From positions 37,072 through 101,071 of the forward strand of contig UQAW01000004.1 of assembly GCA_900539175.1 (NCBI GenBank): DNA of 64,000 nt, in the 5' to 3' direction. Below are positions 17,264 through 27,007 of the stretch, piece by piece. Made by a program: the position numbers and the translations under genes. The stretch's first letter is position 1. Each line of letters begins with the position of its first letter. The stretch comes from an uncultured Lachnospiraceae bacterium (GTDB taxonomy: Bacteria > Bacillota > Clostridia > Lachnospirales > Lachnospiraceae). The notes under the pieces were generated by a model. The model saw only the letters and a program-made list of their open reading frames with translations. It had not been told where the DNA came from and did not search any database.

Positions 17264-17301
17264 AATATGCTGCACTATTTTCGTGTAATGTGCAGCATAT
17301 T
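17264..17301 (+). promoter_or_regulatory. Perfect 12-bp hairpin before priming transferase
   Basis: AATATGCTGCAC (17264-17275) is exactly complementary to 17290-17301 with a 14-base loop. No T-run follows (CCTTATCGC), so it is not a classical terminator. An RNA-processing or stability hairpin, or an operator, fits better. Confidence 0.5.
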
Positions 17302-17366
17302 CCTTATCGCAGGGAGCGAACTGTGAGGATACTGAATGATATTATGTGAATAAACGAGGGAACAGA

Positions 17367-18083
17367 ATGGAAAACAGAAACGAACTCACCGGAAGGCAAA
17401 AGAATTATATCATATTAAAAAGGGGAATAGACATCATTTTGTCACTTTGTGGAATTGTGATTCTTTCTCCACTGTGGCTGCTGCTTGCAGCTGCAGTAAA
17501 ATGTGAAAGCAAAGGTCCGGTTTTGTTTAAACAGAAAAGGGTGGGAATCAACAAAAAACATTTTTACATATTAAAATTCCGTACGATGCGTACAGACACG
17601 CCTAAGGACATGCCAACGCATCTGCTTAAAAATCCGGATCAATATATTACGAAGGTTGGAAAATTCTTAAGGAAGACATCATTGGATGAATTACCTCAGA
17701 TTTTCAATATATTGAAGGGAGATATGAGTATTGTAGGACCAAGACCGGCGCTTTGGAATCAGTTTGATCTGATTGAAGAAAGGGACAGGTATGGGGCAAA
17801 CAGTGTGCTACCTGGTCTTACAGGCTGGGCACAGATTAATGGAAGAGATGAGCTTGAGATTCCGGAGAAAGCAAAACTGGACGGAGAATATGTGAAAAAT
17901 ATAGGTTTTGTGCTGGATTTGAAATGCTTTTTCAAAACAGTTCTATGTGTTGCGAAAGAGGATGGTGTTGCAGAGGGAATGGAGAAGGAAAGCTACAAAA
18001 ATGAAAAAAAGGCAGTTGTTTTCGATTCTCAGGCAGCAGCAAAAAAATCTGAAGATTCGTCAGGAAGGGAGCATCAGGCATGA
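17367..18083 (+). CDS. Undecaprenyl-phosphate sugar-1-phosphate transferase (priming enzyme)
   Basis: About 238 residues of the polyprenyl-phosphate hexose-1-phosphate transferase (PHPT) catalytic type. It has one N-terminal membrane segment (IDIILSLCGIVILSPLWLLLA), KQKRVGINKKHFYILKFRTM, the LDELPQIFNILKGDMSIVGPRP block and LPGLTGWAQINGRDEL. It transfers sugar-1-phosphate from a nucleotide sugar to undecaprenyl phosphate, starting each repeat unit on the inner membrane face. The short form lacks the Wzx-like membrane domain of WbaP. The ATG at 17367 has a gaggg site 6 bases upstream, better than the GTG at 17346. A C-terminal extension of about 35 polar residues is unlike the core family. It overlaps the next start by 4 bases. 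Confidence 0.9.
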   Translation: MENRNELTGRQKNYIILKRGIDIILSLCGIVILSPLWLLLAAAVKCESKGPVLFKQKRVGINKKHFYILKFRTMRTDTPKDMPTHLLKNPDQYITKVGKFLRKTSLDELPQIFNILKGDMSIVGPRPALWNQFDLIEERDRYGANSVLPGLTGWAQINGRDELEIPEKAKLDGEYVKNIGFVLDLKCFFKTVLCVAKEDGVAEGMEKESYKNEKKAVVFDSQAAAKKSEDSSGREHQA

Positions 18084-19171
18084 ATAAGGTGCTGATTATA
18101 ACAAATCATTCCTACATGCTGTATCAGTTCCGGAGGGAACTGATACAAGAATTAAGGAAGGAACATGAAGTGGTCTTAAGTATGCCATTTGTGGGGCATG
18201 AAGACGACTTTCAGGCAATGGGAATTCGTTGTATAGAGACGAATGTGGACAGGCGCGGAATCAATCCAAAGACGGATCTGAGATTATTGAAAAACTATTT
18301 TCGATTACTGAAGGAGGAAAAGCCGGATCTGGTGATTACGTATTCCATAAAGCCGAATGTCTATGCGGGGTATGCTTGTTCCAGACTGGGGATTCCGTAT
18401 TATGCCAATGTTCAGGGGCTGGGAACGGCGTTTCAAAAGCCGGGGTTGACACAATTTGTGACTCTGCTTTACAAAACTGCTTTTCGTAAAGTGGAATCTG
18501 TATTTTTTGAAAATGAGGTGAATGCGGAAGAATTCCGAAAACGAAAAATTATATCTGAGGGGAAACAGAGAATTCTTCGTGGCGCTGGTGTGAATCTGGA
18601 ATATTACAGTCAGCAGCCGTATCCCGCAGGAAATTCAGAAGGCAGACCAGTTCGTTTTTTGTATCTGGGACGTATTATGAAAGAAAAAGGAATAGATGAA
18701 CTTTTTACGGCAGTCAGAAGACTTCGGGAAGACAACAATAAGTTTATTCTGGATTTGGTCGGTTTTTTTGAAGATGAATACAAGCAGCAGGTAGAAGAGA
18801 TGCAGAAAGACGGAGTGGCTGTATTTTATGGATTTCAGCAAGATCCCCGCCCCTATTATGCCGCCGCTGATTGTATTGTATTGCCCAGTTATCATGAAGG
18901 TATGAGTAATGTCCTGCTTGAAGCGGCTGCCACAGGAAGAGCTGTTATTACAAGTGATATTCCGGGGTGTCGGGAAGCGTTAGAGAATGGAAAAACAGGT
19001 CTGTTGTGTAAAGCAGGAGATACGGACAGCCTGTATCAGGCAATGAAGAGATTTCTGGAAATGTCTTCCGGTCAGCGTGCCAAGATGGGGATAGCAGGGC
19101 GGCGGAAGATGGAAAAAGAATTTGACAAGCAGATGGTAGTGAGAGAGACAATGGAAACACTGAGGTGTTGA
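18080..19171 (+). CDS. Glycosyltransferase family 4
   Basis: The 363-residue GT-B enzyme has the N-terminal acceptor half (VLIITNHSYMLYQFRREL) and a C-terminal donor half with FLYLGRIMKEKGI. The EX7E pair is Glu273 to Glu281 (EGMSNVLLE). Retaining transfer of a hexose to the lipid-linked sugar is expected; as the first transferase after the priming enzyme it probably adds the second sugar. The start overlaps the preceding stop (ATGA), indicating translational coupling. Confidence 0.85.
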   Translation: MNKVLIITNHSYMLYQFRRELIQELRKEHEVVLSMPFVGHEDDFQAMGIRCIETNVDRRGINPKTDLRLLKNYFRLLKEEKPDLVITYSIKPNVYAGYACSRLGIPYYANVQGLGTAFQKPGLTQFVTLLYKTAFRKVESVFFENEVNAEEFRKRKIISEGKQRILRGAGVNLEYYSQQPYPAGNSEGRPVRFLYLGRIMKEKGIDELFTAVRRLREDNNKFILDLVGFFEDEYKQQVEEMQKDGVAVFYGFQQDPRPYYAAADCIVLPSYHEGMSNVLLEAAATGRAVITSDIPGCREALENGKTGLLCKAGDTDSLYQAMKRFLEMSSGQRAKMGIAGRRKMEKEFDKQMVVRETMETLRC

Positions 19172-19240
19172 GATAATAAGGTCTGAAAATAACTTTGTGG
19201 GAGAAAGGACATCTTTGCAAAAAGAATAGAGAGGATTAAT

Positions 19241-20344
19241 ATGACAGGGAGTTATACCTTGGTTTTTGTTTGGGTGGGGTTTATTGCATTGGTTGGTCAA
19301 TATGGCAATGTATATCAAACAGAGATTGTTGCCGGAAAAAAAGAGCGACGAGTCAGGTGGATGTTTGCATTTCTGGCATTTCTTCCGTTGATCTGGTGGG
19401 CGGCAACAAGAGGTGAGTTTATGGATACGGGAGGTTATATTACTGCCTATCGGACCATGCCGTCTTCGTTGGGGGAGATGGGTGCCTTTTTGGAAACCGT
19501 GAATAAGGACAAAGGCTTTTTTGCCCTGGGTGTTTTGATTAAGTCAATTGTTGGTGATAACTATGTGTATTATTTTGGGGTAATTGCGTTTATCCACGGA
19601 ATGGCGCTGATTACTGTGTTTCGAAAATATTCTTCGAATTATTGGCTTACAATTTTTCTGTTTGTTGCATCCACAGATTATCTGTCATGGATGCACAATG
19701 GGATTCGGCAGTTTACGGCAGTATCCCTTATTTTCGCAGCTGCATCATTCATTTTAGATAAAAAATATGTGAAGACGATTTTGATTATTTTATTGGCTTC
19801 AACCATGCACCAGTCAGCCTTGCTGATGCTCCCGGTTATTTTTATGGTTCAGGGGAAGGCATTTAATAAAAAAACAGTAATGGCTTCTGTTGTAGTTCTG
19901 GTTGGTATGATGGCTGCGGATCGTTTTACCGGGATTCTGGACAATTTATTAGCGGATACCCAGTACACCAACGTAGTAAGCGATTGGCAGACCGGAAATG
20001 ATGACGGTACCAATCCAATTCGTATCCTGGTATATTCTATGCCTACGCTTCTGGCATTTTTGGGCTATAAGGATATTCGCAAGGCTGATGATCCGGTCAT
20101 TAATCTGGCTTGTAATATGAGTATGATTTCGACAGCTCTTTATTGTTTGAGCGGAGTGACATCCGGAATTTTTATCGGTCGTCTTCCGATCTATTGTTCA
20201 CTTTATGGAACAGGGATTTTATTGCCATGGGAGTTGGAGCATATTTTTACGAAGAAATTGGCCGGAATGGTATTTATATGTATGATCGGTGGTTATCTGG
20301 TGTTTTATTATTATCAGACGCATTTTGTTTGGGGTGTTCTTTAA
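19241..20344 (+). CDS. EpsG-family polysaccharide polymerase
   Basis: The 367-residue integral membrane protein has about ten helices. The EpsG-type N-terminal region contains RGEFMDTGGYITAYR, and a MHNGIRQFTAVSLIFAAAS segment lies in the middle. EpsG proteins are Wzy-like polymerases that join lipid-linked repeat units on the outer face. It replaces a classical Wzy here and implies a Wzx/Wzy-type pathway together with the flippase at 30898. The start has a gagagg site, and the preceding gap is 69 bases. Confidence 0.78.
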   Translation: MTGSYTLVFVWVGFIALVGQYGNVYQTEIVAGKKERRVRWMFAFLAFLPLIWWAATRGEFMDTGGYITAYRTMPSSLGEMGAFLETVNKDKGFFALGVLIKSIVGDNYVYYFGVIAFIHGMALITVFRKYSSNYWLTIFLFVASTDYLSWMHNGIRQFTAVSLIFAAASFILDKKYVKTILIILLASTMHQSALLMLPVIFMVQGKAFNKKTVMASVVVLVGMMAADRFTGILDNLLADTQYTNVVSDWQTGNDDGTNPIRILVYSMPTLLAFLGYKDIRKADDPVINLACNMSMISTALYCLSGVTSGIFIGRLPIYCSLYGTGILLPWELEHIFTKKLAGMVFICMIGGYLVFYYYQTHFVWGVL

Positions 20345-20370
20345 GATTCTACGAAGTGAGGAATAGGATT

Positions 20371-21228
20371 ATGAGAAAAGAAAAAGGATTTGAGGGTAAT
20401 GAAAAGCAGATTTTGCCGCCTCTGGTCAGTGTAATTATGGGAATCTATAATTGTGAACCAACGTTAGAGGAAGCAATTGAATCAATTCTATCCCAAACGT
20501 ATACAAATTGGGAACTGATTATGTGTGACGATGGTTCCTCAGATGGAACCTGGGCTGTAGCGGAAAAATATCAGAAAAAGTATCCGAAAAAAATCGTATT
20601 GCTTAGAAATTCCCGTAATAAAGGACTCAATTTTACTCTGAACAAATGTCTGTCAAAAGCCCGTGGGCAATATATTGCAAGAATGGATGGAGATGACAGA
20701 TGCTGCAGGAGCCGTTTTGAAAAGGAGCTGCAGGTGTTTGAGCAGGAACCGGAAATTGATATTGTGAGTTCGGACATGGAATTTTTTGACCACACAGGTG
20801 TGTGGGGGAAAATCAGCCATCCGGATTATCCCAAGCCAAAAGATTTTGTCTACGGCAGTCCCTTTTGCCACGCACCCTGTATGGTCAGGAAATGTGCGTT
20901 TGAAGCTGTCGGCGGCTATTCGGATGAAAAGCGTTTGCTGAGAGTAGAAGATTATCATCTTTGGGTAAAACTGTATGCGAAAGGATTCAGGGGGAAAAAT
21001 ATTCACCTTCCCCTCTATCAGATGCGGGATGACAGGAATGCCTATGCACGCCGGAAATTTTGTTACAGATTGAACGAATCCTATGTCAAACTTTTTCTGG
21101 TGAAAGAGTTAAAGCTTCCGGTATGGATGTCTGTTTATGCGCTGCGCCCTGTTCTTGTAGGTTTGCTTCCGAAGTTTGTATACGACAGGATGCATAAAGC
21201 CAGACTGGGAAGTCAGCAGACAATTTAG
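20371..21228 (+). CDS. Glycosyltransferase family 2
   Basis: About 285 residues of inverting GT-A type. It shows VSVIMGIYNCEPTLEEAI, QTYTNWELIMCDDGSSDGT and RMDGDDR as the metal-binding DxD-like site, with the VEDYHLWVKL acceptor-side motif further on. The open frame extends upstream inside the EpsG gene to 20143, but the ATG at 20371 carries the gaggaatagg site and begins immediately before the GT2 domain, so it is the start used here. The gap after the EpsG gene is 26 bases. Confidence 0.85.
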   Translation: MRKEKGFEGNEKQILPPLVSVIMGIYNCEPTLEEAIESILSQTYTNWELIMCDDGSSDGTWAVAEKYQKKYPKKIVLLRNSRNKGLNFTLNKCLSKARGQYIARMDGDDRCCRSRFEKELQVFEQEPEIDIVSSDMEFFDHTGVWGKISHPDYPKPKDFVYGSPFCHAPCMVRKCAFEAVGGYSDEKRLLRVEDYHLWVKLYAKGFRGKNIHLPLYQMRDDRNAYARRKFCYRLNESYVKLFLVKELKLPVWMSVYALRPVLVGLLPKFVYDRMHKARLGSQQTI

Positions 21229-21240
21229 AGGAGAAAAAAG

Positions 21241-21951
21241 ATGATACCAAAAGTTATTCATTATTGCTGGTTTGGGCGCGGAGAAAAATCCCCACTGGCG
21301 AAAAAATGTATCGAAAGCTGGCATAAATATTGTCCCGATTTTGAAATCATAGAATGGAATGAAGACAATTTTGATATTGTTGCGTATCCATACGCTCAGT
21401 ATTGTTATGAAAATAAGAAATACGCTTTTTTAAGCGATTTTATCCGACTGATCGTTATAAACAGACATGGCGGAATTTATTTTGATACGGACGTTGAAGT
21501 TGTAAAACCGTTGGAATCACTTTTGGAGTGTGAGGCATTTTACGGCTTTGAAAATAGCAGCAATGTCAATACCGGACAGGGATTCGGAGCGGAAGCAGGT
21601 CATATTACCGTGCAGGCTCTGCTGCAGGAATATCTGAAGATTGAACCTGATTCCCAGGGAAATTACACGCTGGCGGCCTGCCCAAAGCTTAATACACAAG
21701 CTTTGTTGTCTCTGGGACTTGAACTGAATGGAATGCGGCAGACAGTGGCGGGGGCTGCAATTCTCCCGGTCGAGTACCTGAATCCTTATGATGATCCCAC
21801 CGGGAGGCTGCGGAAAACCGACCAAACCTTTTCCATCCACTGGTATTCCAAGAGTTGGATTGGGAAAGGGGAGGTTATCCGAAGTAAGATTACGAAACCG
21901 TTTCACAGATTGTTTGGAACCGACTGTTTCAGAAGTTTAAGGAGAAGATAG
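21241..21951 (+). CDS. Glycosyltransferase family 32 (DXD sugar-binding)
   Basis: The 236-residue protein opens MIPKVIHYCWFGRGEKS, the hallmark of GT32 capsule transferases. It has AFLSDFIRLIVINRHGGIYFDTDVE with Asp82 and Asp84 as the metal-binding DxD, and a terminal SIHWYSKSW block. Retaining transfer of a mannose- or galactose-type sugar is common in the family; the donor here cannot be told. A strong gaggag site precedes it, and it ends directly against the next gene. Confidence 0.86.
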   Translation: MIPKVIHYCWFGRGEKSPLAKKCIESWHKYCPDFEIIEWNEDNFDIVAYPYAQYCYENKKYAFLSDFIRLIVINRHGGIYFDTDVEVVKPLESLLECEAFYGFENSSNVNTGQGFGAEAGHITVQALLQEYLKIEPDSQGNYTLAACPKLNTQALLSLGLELNGMRQTVAGAAILPVEYLNPYDDPTGRLRKTDQTFSIHWYSKSWIGKGEVIRSKITKPFHRLFGTDCFRSLRRR

Positions 21952-22953
21952 ATGATGGAACAAAACAATTCTTTTCCCGCGTATTCGATTGCAATCAGAA
22001 CGTTGGGTACATCCGGAGAGAAATACAGAAAACTGTTGGACAGTATTCAGGGATTGACCGTACAGCCTGCTGAAATTTTGGTTGTTCTTCCGGAAGGTTA
22101 TCAGCCGCCGAAGTACAGGTTGGGATGTGAGAGAATCATTTATTCTCCAAAAGGAATGATTATTCAGCGGTTAAAAGCTCTGGAATATATAAAAAGTGAG
22201 TTTGTGCTTTTCTGCGATGATGATGTGGAGCTTGCACCGGATTTTATTGAGAAACTTTATGACCCGCTGTGCAATTCCGGTTTTCAGTGTGCAGCAGGTC
22301 CTTTGCTTGAATTTTTCCCACCGGCAGGACCAAAGTATTGGCTGGCATCTCTTTTGGGAGGAGCCTGTGTGATGCTGCATGGCAGGAAAAAGAATTACGT
22401 CAGAATTTTGAAGACCGGAGGGTGGTCTTATAATCGTTCCATCGATACGAAATTACATAAAATATATCGGACAGAATCCCTTCCATGGACCTGTTTTTTC
22501 ATTCGCACAGATGTAATGAAAAAGATTCAATTTGAGGATGAACAATGGTCAGAACGAAATGGCTATGCGGCTTTTGAAGACAGGGCGATGTTTTACAAAT
22601 TGCTGAAAAACGGATACAGCTCCTGCGTTGTGTCAGATGCCTGTTATAAACATAATGATGGACAAACATCCACAAGAAAACTTCGTCTGGAACCTGTTTA
22701 TGCAAGAGCATTCAACCATTATGTATTCTGGCACAGATACATTTATACCCTTTCCAGGCATTGGGGAGCACGTCTTTGGGCGAAGCTTTGTATTGGTTAT
22801 TACATAAATCTGCAGAAAATATATCACATTCTTCTGGTGAACGCGGGAAGGGAAGAGCGGGAAGTTCTACTCACTGTAAAGCGGGGATTTAAAGATGCGA
22901 AAGCGTTTGTGAAAAGCTCAGAATACGCAAAACTTCCGAAGGTGATATTGTAA
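21952..22953 (+). CDS. Glycosyltransferase family 2
   Basis: The 333-residue GT-A protein has YSIAIRTLGTSG at the start, QPAEILVVLPEG and the DxD-type FCDDDVEL. The C-terminal half is long and basic, perhaps a membrane-associating domain. It starts at an ATG directly after the previous stop, with an aaggag site; a second ATG follows at once. Acceptor and donor are unknown. Confidence 0.8.
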   Translation: MMEQNNSFPAYSIAIRTLGTSGEKYRKLLDSIQGLTVQPAEILVVLPEGYQPPKYRLGCERIIYSPKGMIIQRLKALEYIKSEFVLFCDDDVELAPDFIEKLYDPLCNSGFQCAAGPLLEFFPPAGPKYWLASLLGGACVMLHGRKKNYVRILKTGGWSYNRSIDTKLHKIYRTESLPWTCFFIRTDVMKKIQFEDEQWSERNGYAAFEDRAMFYKLLKNGYSSCVVSDACYKHNDGQTSTRKLRLEPVYARAFNHYVFWHRYIYTLSRHWGARLWAKLCIGYYINLQKIYHILLVNAGREEREVLLTVKRGFKDAKAFVKSSEYAKLPKVIL

Positions 22954-22972
22954 AAATGAAAAGAGAAGGATT

Positions 22973-24160
22973 ATGAAAAAGAAAATACTTGTTGTTTTTA
23001 CGGGAGCAATGGAGTTGGGCGGAATCGAACGTAGTTTGCTGGGGCTTTTGGATTCCTTTGATTATGAGCAGTATGATGTGGATCTGTTTCTGTATGCTCA
23101 TCACGGACCGCTGTTTTCCCTGATAAATCCCAGGGTCAATTTATTGCCGGAGGTCAAAGAACTGGCTTACTTAAGGGAGTCGATGAAGGAAAAATTGGCA
23201 CATGGCTGTTTCCTTTCTGCTGCAATGCGGTTGAAGGATGGGATTGTCTCCCATATAAAGGAAGTGGATTTTGACCGGACCTGGGCGTCAATCATGCGTA
23301 GGTGTGCCCCCAAACTGAAAACCCATTATGATATGGCGATCAGCTTTTTCCGGCCGTTTGATTATATATCAGAAAAGGTTGATGCAGACCTGAAAATAGG
23401 ATGGATACATACTGATTATTCCAGTTTTGATATCAACACAACGGCGTTGTTCAAAGATTATGAACGTCTGGATATGATTGCAGCAGTCAGTGAAGAATGC
23501 AAAAAATCTTTTTGTTCCTTATTTCCACAGTTTAATGACAAGACAATTGTTGTTGAAAATATTTTGTCGAAATCTTTTATTCTTAAGCAGGCAGCGGATA
23601 AGATGGATGATCCGCTGTTTAAAAGAGAGGAAGATTTTGTATTGCTTTCTGTTGGACGTTATTGTACAGCCAAAAATTTTGATAATATACCTGCCATTTG
23701 CAGGATTTTAGTGGAAAAGGGGCTTCCTGTCCGTTGGTATCTGATCGGGTTCGGCGAGGATGAAGCATTGATCAGAGATAAAATCAGGGAAAGCGAAATG
23801 CAGGATCATGTGATTCTCCTTGGAAAAAAGGAAAACCCCTATCCATATTTTAAAGCCTGTGATCTATATGTTCAGCCAAGTAGATATGAAGGAAAATGTG
23901 TTGCGGTGCGGGAGGCACAGATGCTTTGTAAACCTGTTGTTATTACAAAATATGCCACAGCTTTCAGTCAGCTGCAGGATGGTTATGACGGAATGATTGT
24001 GCCGATGGATAATGAAGGCTGCGCCGATGGAATCGCTTCTATACTGCAGGACAAAGAAAAAAGACAGTTGCTGATCGATCATATGCAGACAGGCGACTAC
24101 ACGAATGTAAATGAGATCCGGAAGATTTATGGACTTATGAGTACGCAAAATGAGGAGTGA
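22973..24160 (+). CDS. Glycosyltransferase family 4
   Basis: The 395-residue GT-B enzyme begins MKKKILVVFTGAMELGGIE, a variant N-terminal GG(I/T)E loop. Glu306 to Glu314 (EGKCVAVRE) form the EX7E pair, after LLSVGRYCTAKNF and WYLIGFGEDE. It resembles the protein at 29022 in overall design (E-rich GG loop, PSR(Y/F)E), suggesting duplicated GT4 ancestors within the locus. It overlaps the next open frame by a few bases. Confidence 0.84.
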   Translation: MKKKILVVFTGAMELGGIERSLLGLLDSFDYEQYDVDLFLYAHHGPLFSLINPRVNLLPEVKELAYLRESMKEKLAHGCFLSAAMRLKDGIVSHIKEVDFDRTWASIMRRCAPKLKTHYDMAISFFRPFDYISEKVDADLKIGWIHTDYSSFDINTTALFKDYERLDMIAAVSEECKKSFCSLFPQFNDKTIVVENILSKSFILKQAADKMDDPLFKREEDFVLLSVGRYCTAKNFDNIPAICRILVEKGLPVRWYLIGFGEDEALIRDKIRESEMQDHVILLGKKENPYPYFKACDLYVQPSRYEGKCVAVREAQMLCKPVVITKYATAFSQLQDGYDGMIVPMDNEGCADGIASILQDKEKRQLLIDHMQTGDYTNVNEIRKIYGLMSTQNEE

Positions 24161-24164
24161 AAGG

Positions 24165-25172
24165 ATGAATATGCAAAGACCATTGGTTAGTATTATAGTT
24201 CCGGTGTATAATGTGGAGAAATATCTGGAACGCTGCATACAAAGTCTGGCCCGGCAGACACTGAACGATATAGAAATCATTCTTGTGGATGATGGGTCTT
24301 CCGACAGCAGCAGTTTGTTGTGTGACAAATTTGCTGAACGTGACAGGCGGATACAAGTCGTCCATAAGGAAAATGGGGGATTGAGCAGTGCACGCAATGC
24401 CGGTTTGGAGATTGCTTCGGGAAGGTATGTTGGTTTTGTAGATTCCGATGATGATGTGGAACCAGATATGTATGAAAGGATGTCAGCCATAGCGGAAAAG
24501 TACCAGGTTGATTTTGTTATGGCTGATTATCTCCGCATTTTCGCCGATGGCAAAAAGGCTTTGAAAACACTGGATATTCAGGCGGGACTTTACGACAGAC
24601 AAAAAATCAGGGATGATATATTTACTGAACTGATCATGAAGGAAAGCATTGATTATGGGCCGCTTTTGTCTGTATGGCATTGCCTGTATCGAACGGATTT
24701 TCTAAGAGAACATTCCCTTCGCTTTGACGAAGAAGTACGTTGGTCAGAGGATAATATATTCAGTGCTGTTATGGGATATTATTGCGGCAGTTTTTATTAC
24801 ATGCGGGGGGAGGCGCTGTATCATTACTACCAGAATGAGGGGACGATTACGACTTCTTACCGAAAAGGCGCATGGCAGGTATACTGCACAATGAACGATC
24901 ATCTGCATGATTTTTTTGATAAGATAAAAGATTACAATTTTGAGCGTCAATTAAAGCTGCATATGATCTATTATGCCTGTAACTGTATCGAGCAGACCAG
25001 GTTTTTAGAGAAAGAACAAAGTCTGCAGCAGATACAGGAGATCCTACATGATTCTCATCTCACGGAAGCATTTAAGCATTTTCGCCTTCCAAAGGTTTCA
25101 GTGAAATTAAAACTTCAGCTTTTGCTGATGAAATGGAAGTGGGGATGGGCCATCTACAAAATCAGGAGATAA
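24165..25172 (+). CDS. Glycosyltransferase family 2
   Basis: About 335 residues. It has PLVSIIVPVYNVEKYLERC, QTLNDIEIILVDDGSSD, VVHKENGGLSSARNAGL and the DSDDDVE metal site. The first 110 residues resemble the genes at 27004 and 28023; the C-terminal half does not. The ATG at 24165 is chosen over 24150 because a gaggag site lies 7 bases upstream. The stop is 3 bases from the next start. Confidence 0.88.
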   Translation: MNMQRPLVSIIVPVYNVEKYLERCIQSLARQTLNDIEIILVDDGSSDSSSLLCDKFAERDRRIQVVHKENGGLSSARNAGLEIASGRYVGFVDSDDDVEPDMYERMSAIAEKYQVDFVMADYLRIFADGKKALKTLDIQAGLYDRQKIRDDIFTELIMKESIDYGPLLSVWHCLYRTDFLREHSLRFDEEVRWSEDNIFSAVMGYYCGSFYYMRGEALYHYYQNEGTITTSYRKGAWQVYCTMNDHLHDFFDKIKDYNFERQLKLHMIYYACNCIEQTRFLEKEQSLQQIQEILHDSHLTEAFKHFRLPKVSVKLKLQLLLMKWKWGWAIYKIRR

Positions 25173-25175
25173 ATT

Positions 25176-26201
25176 ATGCCGGAAGTATCAATCATCATAC
25201 CTGTCTATAATAAGGCGGAATATTTGGAAAAAACGGTCAGATTACTATTAAAAAACTGCATATCGGATATAGAACTGATTCTTGTAGATGATGGTTCTTT
25301 AGATGGCAGCGGCGAAATTGCCGATCGGTTGGCAGAACAGATCAATGATTATGAAATCAAAGTCATCCATCAGAAAAACCGGGGAGTGTCTGCAGCAAGA
25401 AATCGGGGACTTGCTGCCGCGCGGGGAGAATGGATCTGGTTTGTGGATGCGGACGATATTCCGGATGCCGGATTTGTTGAACAAGCGATGGAACAAAGTA
25501 AACGAGAATCGTTTGATGTTTTTGCAGGGAATTTCGAGAAGATGAATGGCAACAGCATTACATCTGTTAAGAGTCCAAGAGAAGGAATTGTGGACCGAAT
25601 AGAATTGGCAGATCTTTTTGTAGAACTGCAGCCGCCAACCGGTTACTTTGGCTATTTGTGGAACAAAATCATCCGACGCCAATTGATTGAAAAACATAAG
25701 ATTTCTTTCCGGGAAGGGCTGACACTTGCTGAGGACCTGGATTTTATGATTTCTGTATATCAATGTGCTGAAAAGATTTTCTTCTCTTCATACTGTGCGC
25801 TGCGGTATCGTGAGGACGCCATGAATGCCTCAAGAGAGAAGAAAATTGATTATAAAGCACAGCTTAAGATTCAGATAAAGGTCAGGGACTGGTTTTGTGA
25901 GATTGGAAAGGAGCGGCAGTATGAGAGATTCTTAAAGATCAATATTACAAAATATGCTGCATTCATTCTTTTTTATGCAAATGAAGAGGGACAGCCTGTT
26001 GCGGATCTGGCAAAGGAGCTGCTTGCAGATTCCGCGGTGAAGGAGTCTCTTGTTGACTGGGATGATCCGGGCGTGATGGGAAAACTTGCATATTATTTAA
26101 AGCGGGAGCAGTTTCATAAGATGCAGAGATACTTAAACTTTCGGAATTTTGTAAGAAAAGTTTATCGGTTAGGAGGGAACATACGATGTCGAAAGAATTG
26201 A
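25176..26201 (+). CDS. Glycosyltransferase family 2
   Basis: The 341-residue GT-A enzyme starts MPEVSIIIPVYNKAEYLEKT and has IELILVDDGSLDGSGEIAD, KNRGVSAARNRGL and VDADD. The start has aggaga nearby. The gene overlaps the following LicD gene by 16 bases, which supports coupled expression. Confidence 0.86.
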   Translation: MPEVSIIIPVYNKAEYLEKTVRLLLKNCISDIELILVDDGSLDGSGEIADRLAEQINDYEIKVIHQKNRGVSAARNRGLAAARGEWIWFVDADDIPDAGFVEQAMEQSKRESFDVFAGNFEKMNGNSITSVKSPREGIVDRIELADLFVELQPPTGYFGYLWNKIIRRQLIEKHKISFREGLTLAEDLDFMISVYQCAEKIFFSSYCALRYREDAMNASREKKIDYKAQLKIQIKVRDWFCEIGKERQYERFLKINITKYAAFILFYANEEGQPVADLAKELLADSAVKESLVDWDDPGVMGKLAYYLKREQFHKMQRYLNFRNFVRKVYRLGGNIRCRKN

Positions 26202-27007
26202 CCGCAGCAGAGTTAAAGACAGTGGAACTTGATATTCTGAAATATCTGAGAGATTTGTGTGAGCGCATGAACCTGAAATATTATCTGATGGGAGGAACCT
26301 TGTTAGGGGCTGTCCGGCATCAGGGATTTATCCCCTGGGATGACGATATTGATGTTATGATGCCGCGGAAAGATTATGATCAGTTGATTGCGTATTTTAG
26401 GGATCATCCTAAGGGACGTTATCAATTGGCGGATTATGCTTTGCAGAAAGATTATAGTTTTCCCATCGGCAAGCTGATGGATACGGATACCGTTTTAGTT
26501 TCCAATACCGTGCGAACCTGTAAAAATGCCGGAGCATTTATTGATATCTTTCCTTTGGACCGGGTAAAAGATATTGAGGATGTCCGTACACGGGGAGAGC
26601 AGCTTGGCAGATATAATACATTTATACATGTTTTCAGCAGAATGCTGCCGGAGGACTATAAAGCAGAAAAGAAGAAATGGAGCTTCAAGGAGGCTCTGGT
26701 TTACAGGAAAAACAGAGTCATGGGATTGCAGCGGCTGATCAGAAAATATGATCAGATCTGCCGTGCATATAATGACCAGGAGACAAAGTACAGCGCCTAT
26801 ATTGGCTGGATTCTGCATGATCGGGAGATATGGTCAGATGAGCTTCTGGGAGAGGGAACAGAAATACTCTTCGAAGGGGAAGCTTTTAATGCGCCAAGTG
26901 ATTACAAAAGTTTTCTGGAAATCGTATATGGAGATTACATGCAGCTTCCGCCGGAAGATAAAAGGGTTACACGTCATAGTTTCAAAGTTTACTGGAGGGA
27001 TAGATGA
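26186..27007 (+). CDS. LicD family phosphotransferase-like protein
   Basis: 273 residues with the LicD nucleotidyltransferase-fold motif GGTLLGAVRHQGFIPWDDD and IDVMMPRKDY after it; GAFIDIFPLDRV follows. LicD proteins transfer a phosphorylated alcohol (phosphocholine, or ribitol/glycerol phosphate) from a CDP-activated donor onto glycans. A CDP-forming enzyme at 30175 in the same operon supports this type of decoration. The start (ggaggg site) lies within the previous gene. Confidence 0.86.
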   Translation: MSKELTAAELKTVELDILKYLRDLCERMNLKYYLMGGTLLGAVRHQGFIPWDDDIDVMMPRKDYDQLIAYFRDHPKGRYQLADYALQKDYSFPIGKLMDTDTVLVSNTVRTCKNAGAFIDIFPLDRVKDIEDVRTRGEQLGRYNTFIHVFSRMLPEDYKAEKKKWSFKEALVYRKNRVMGLQRLIRKYDQICRAYNDQETKYSAYIGWILHDREIWSDELLGEGTEILFEGEAFNAPSDYKSFLEIVYGDYMQLPPEDKRVTRHSFKVYWRDR

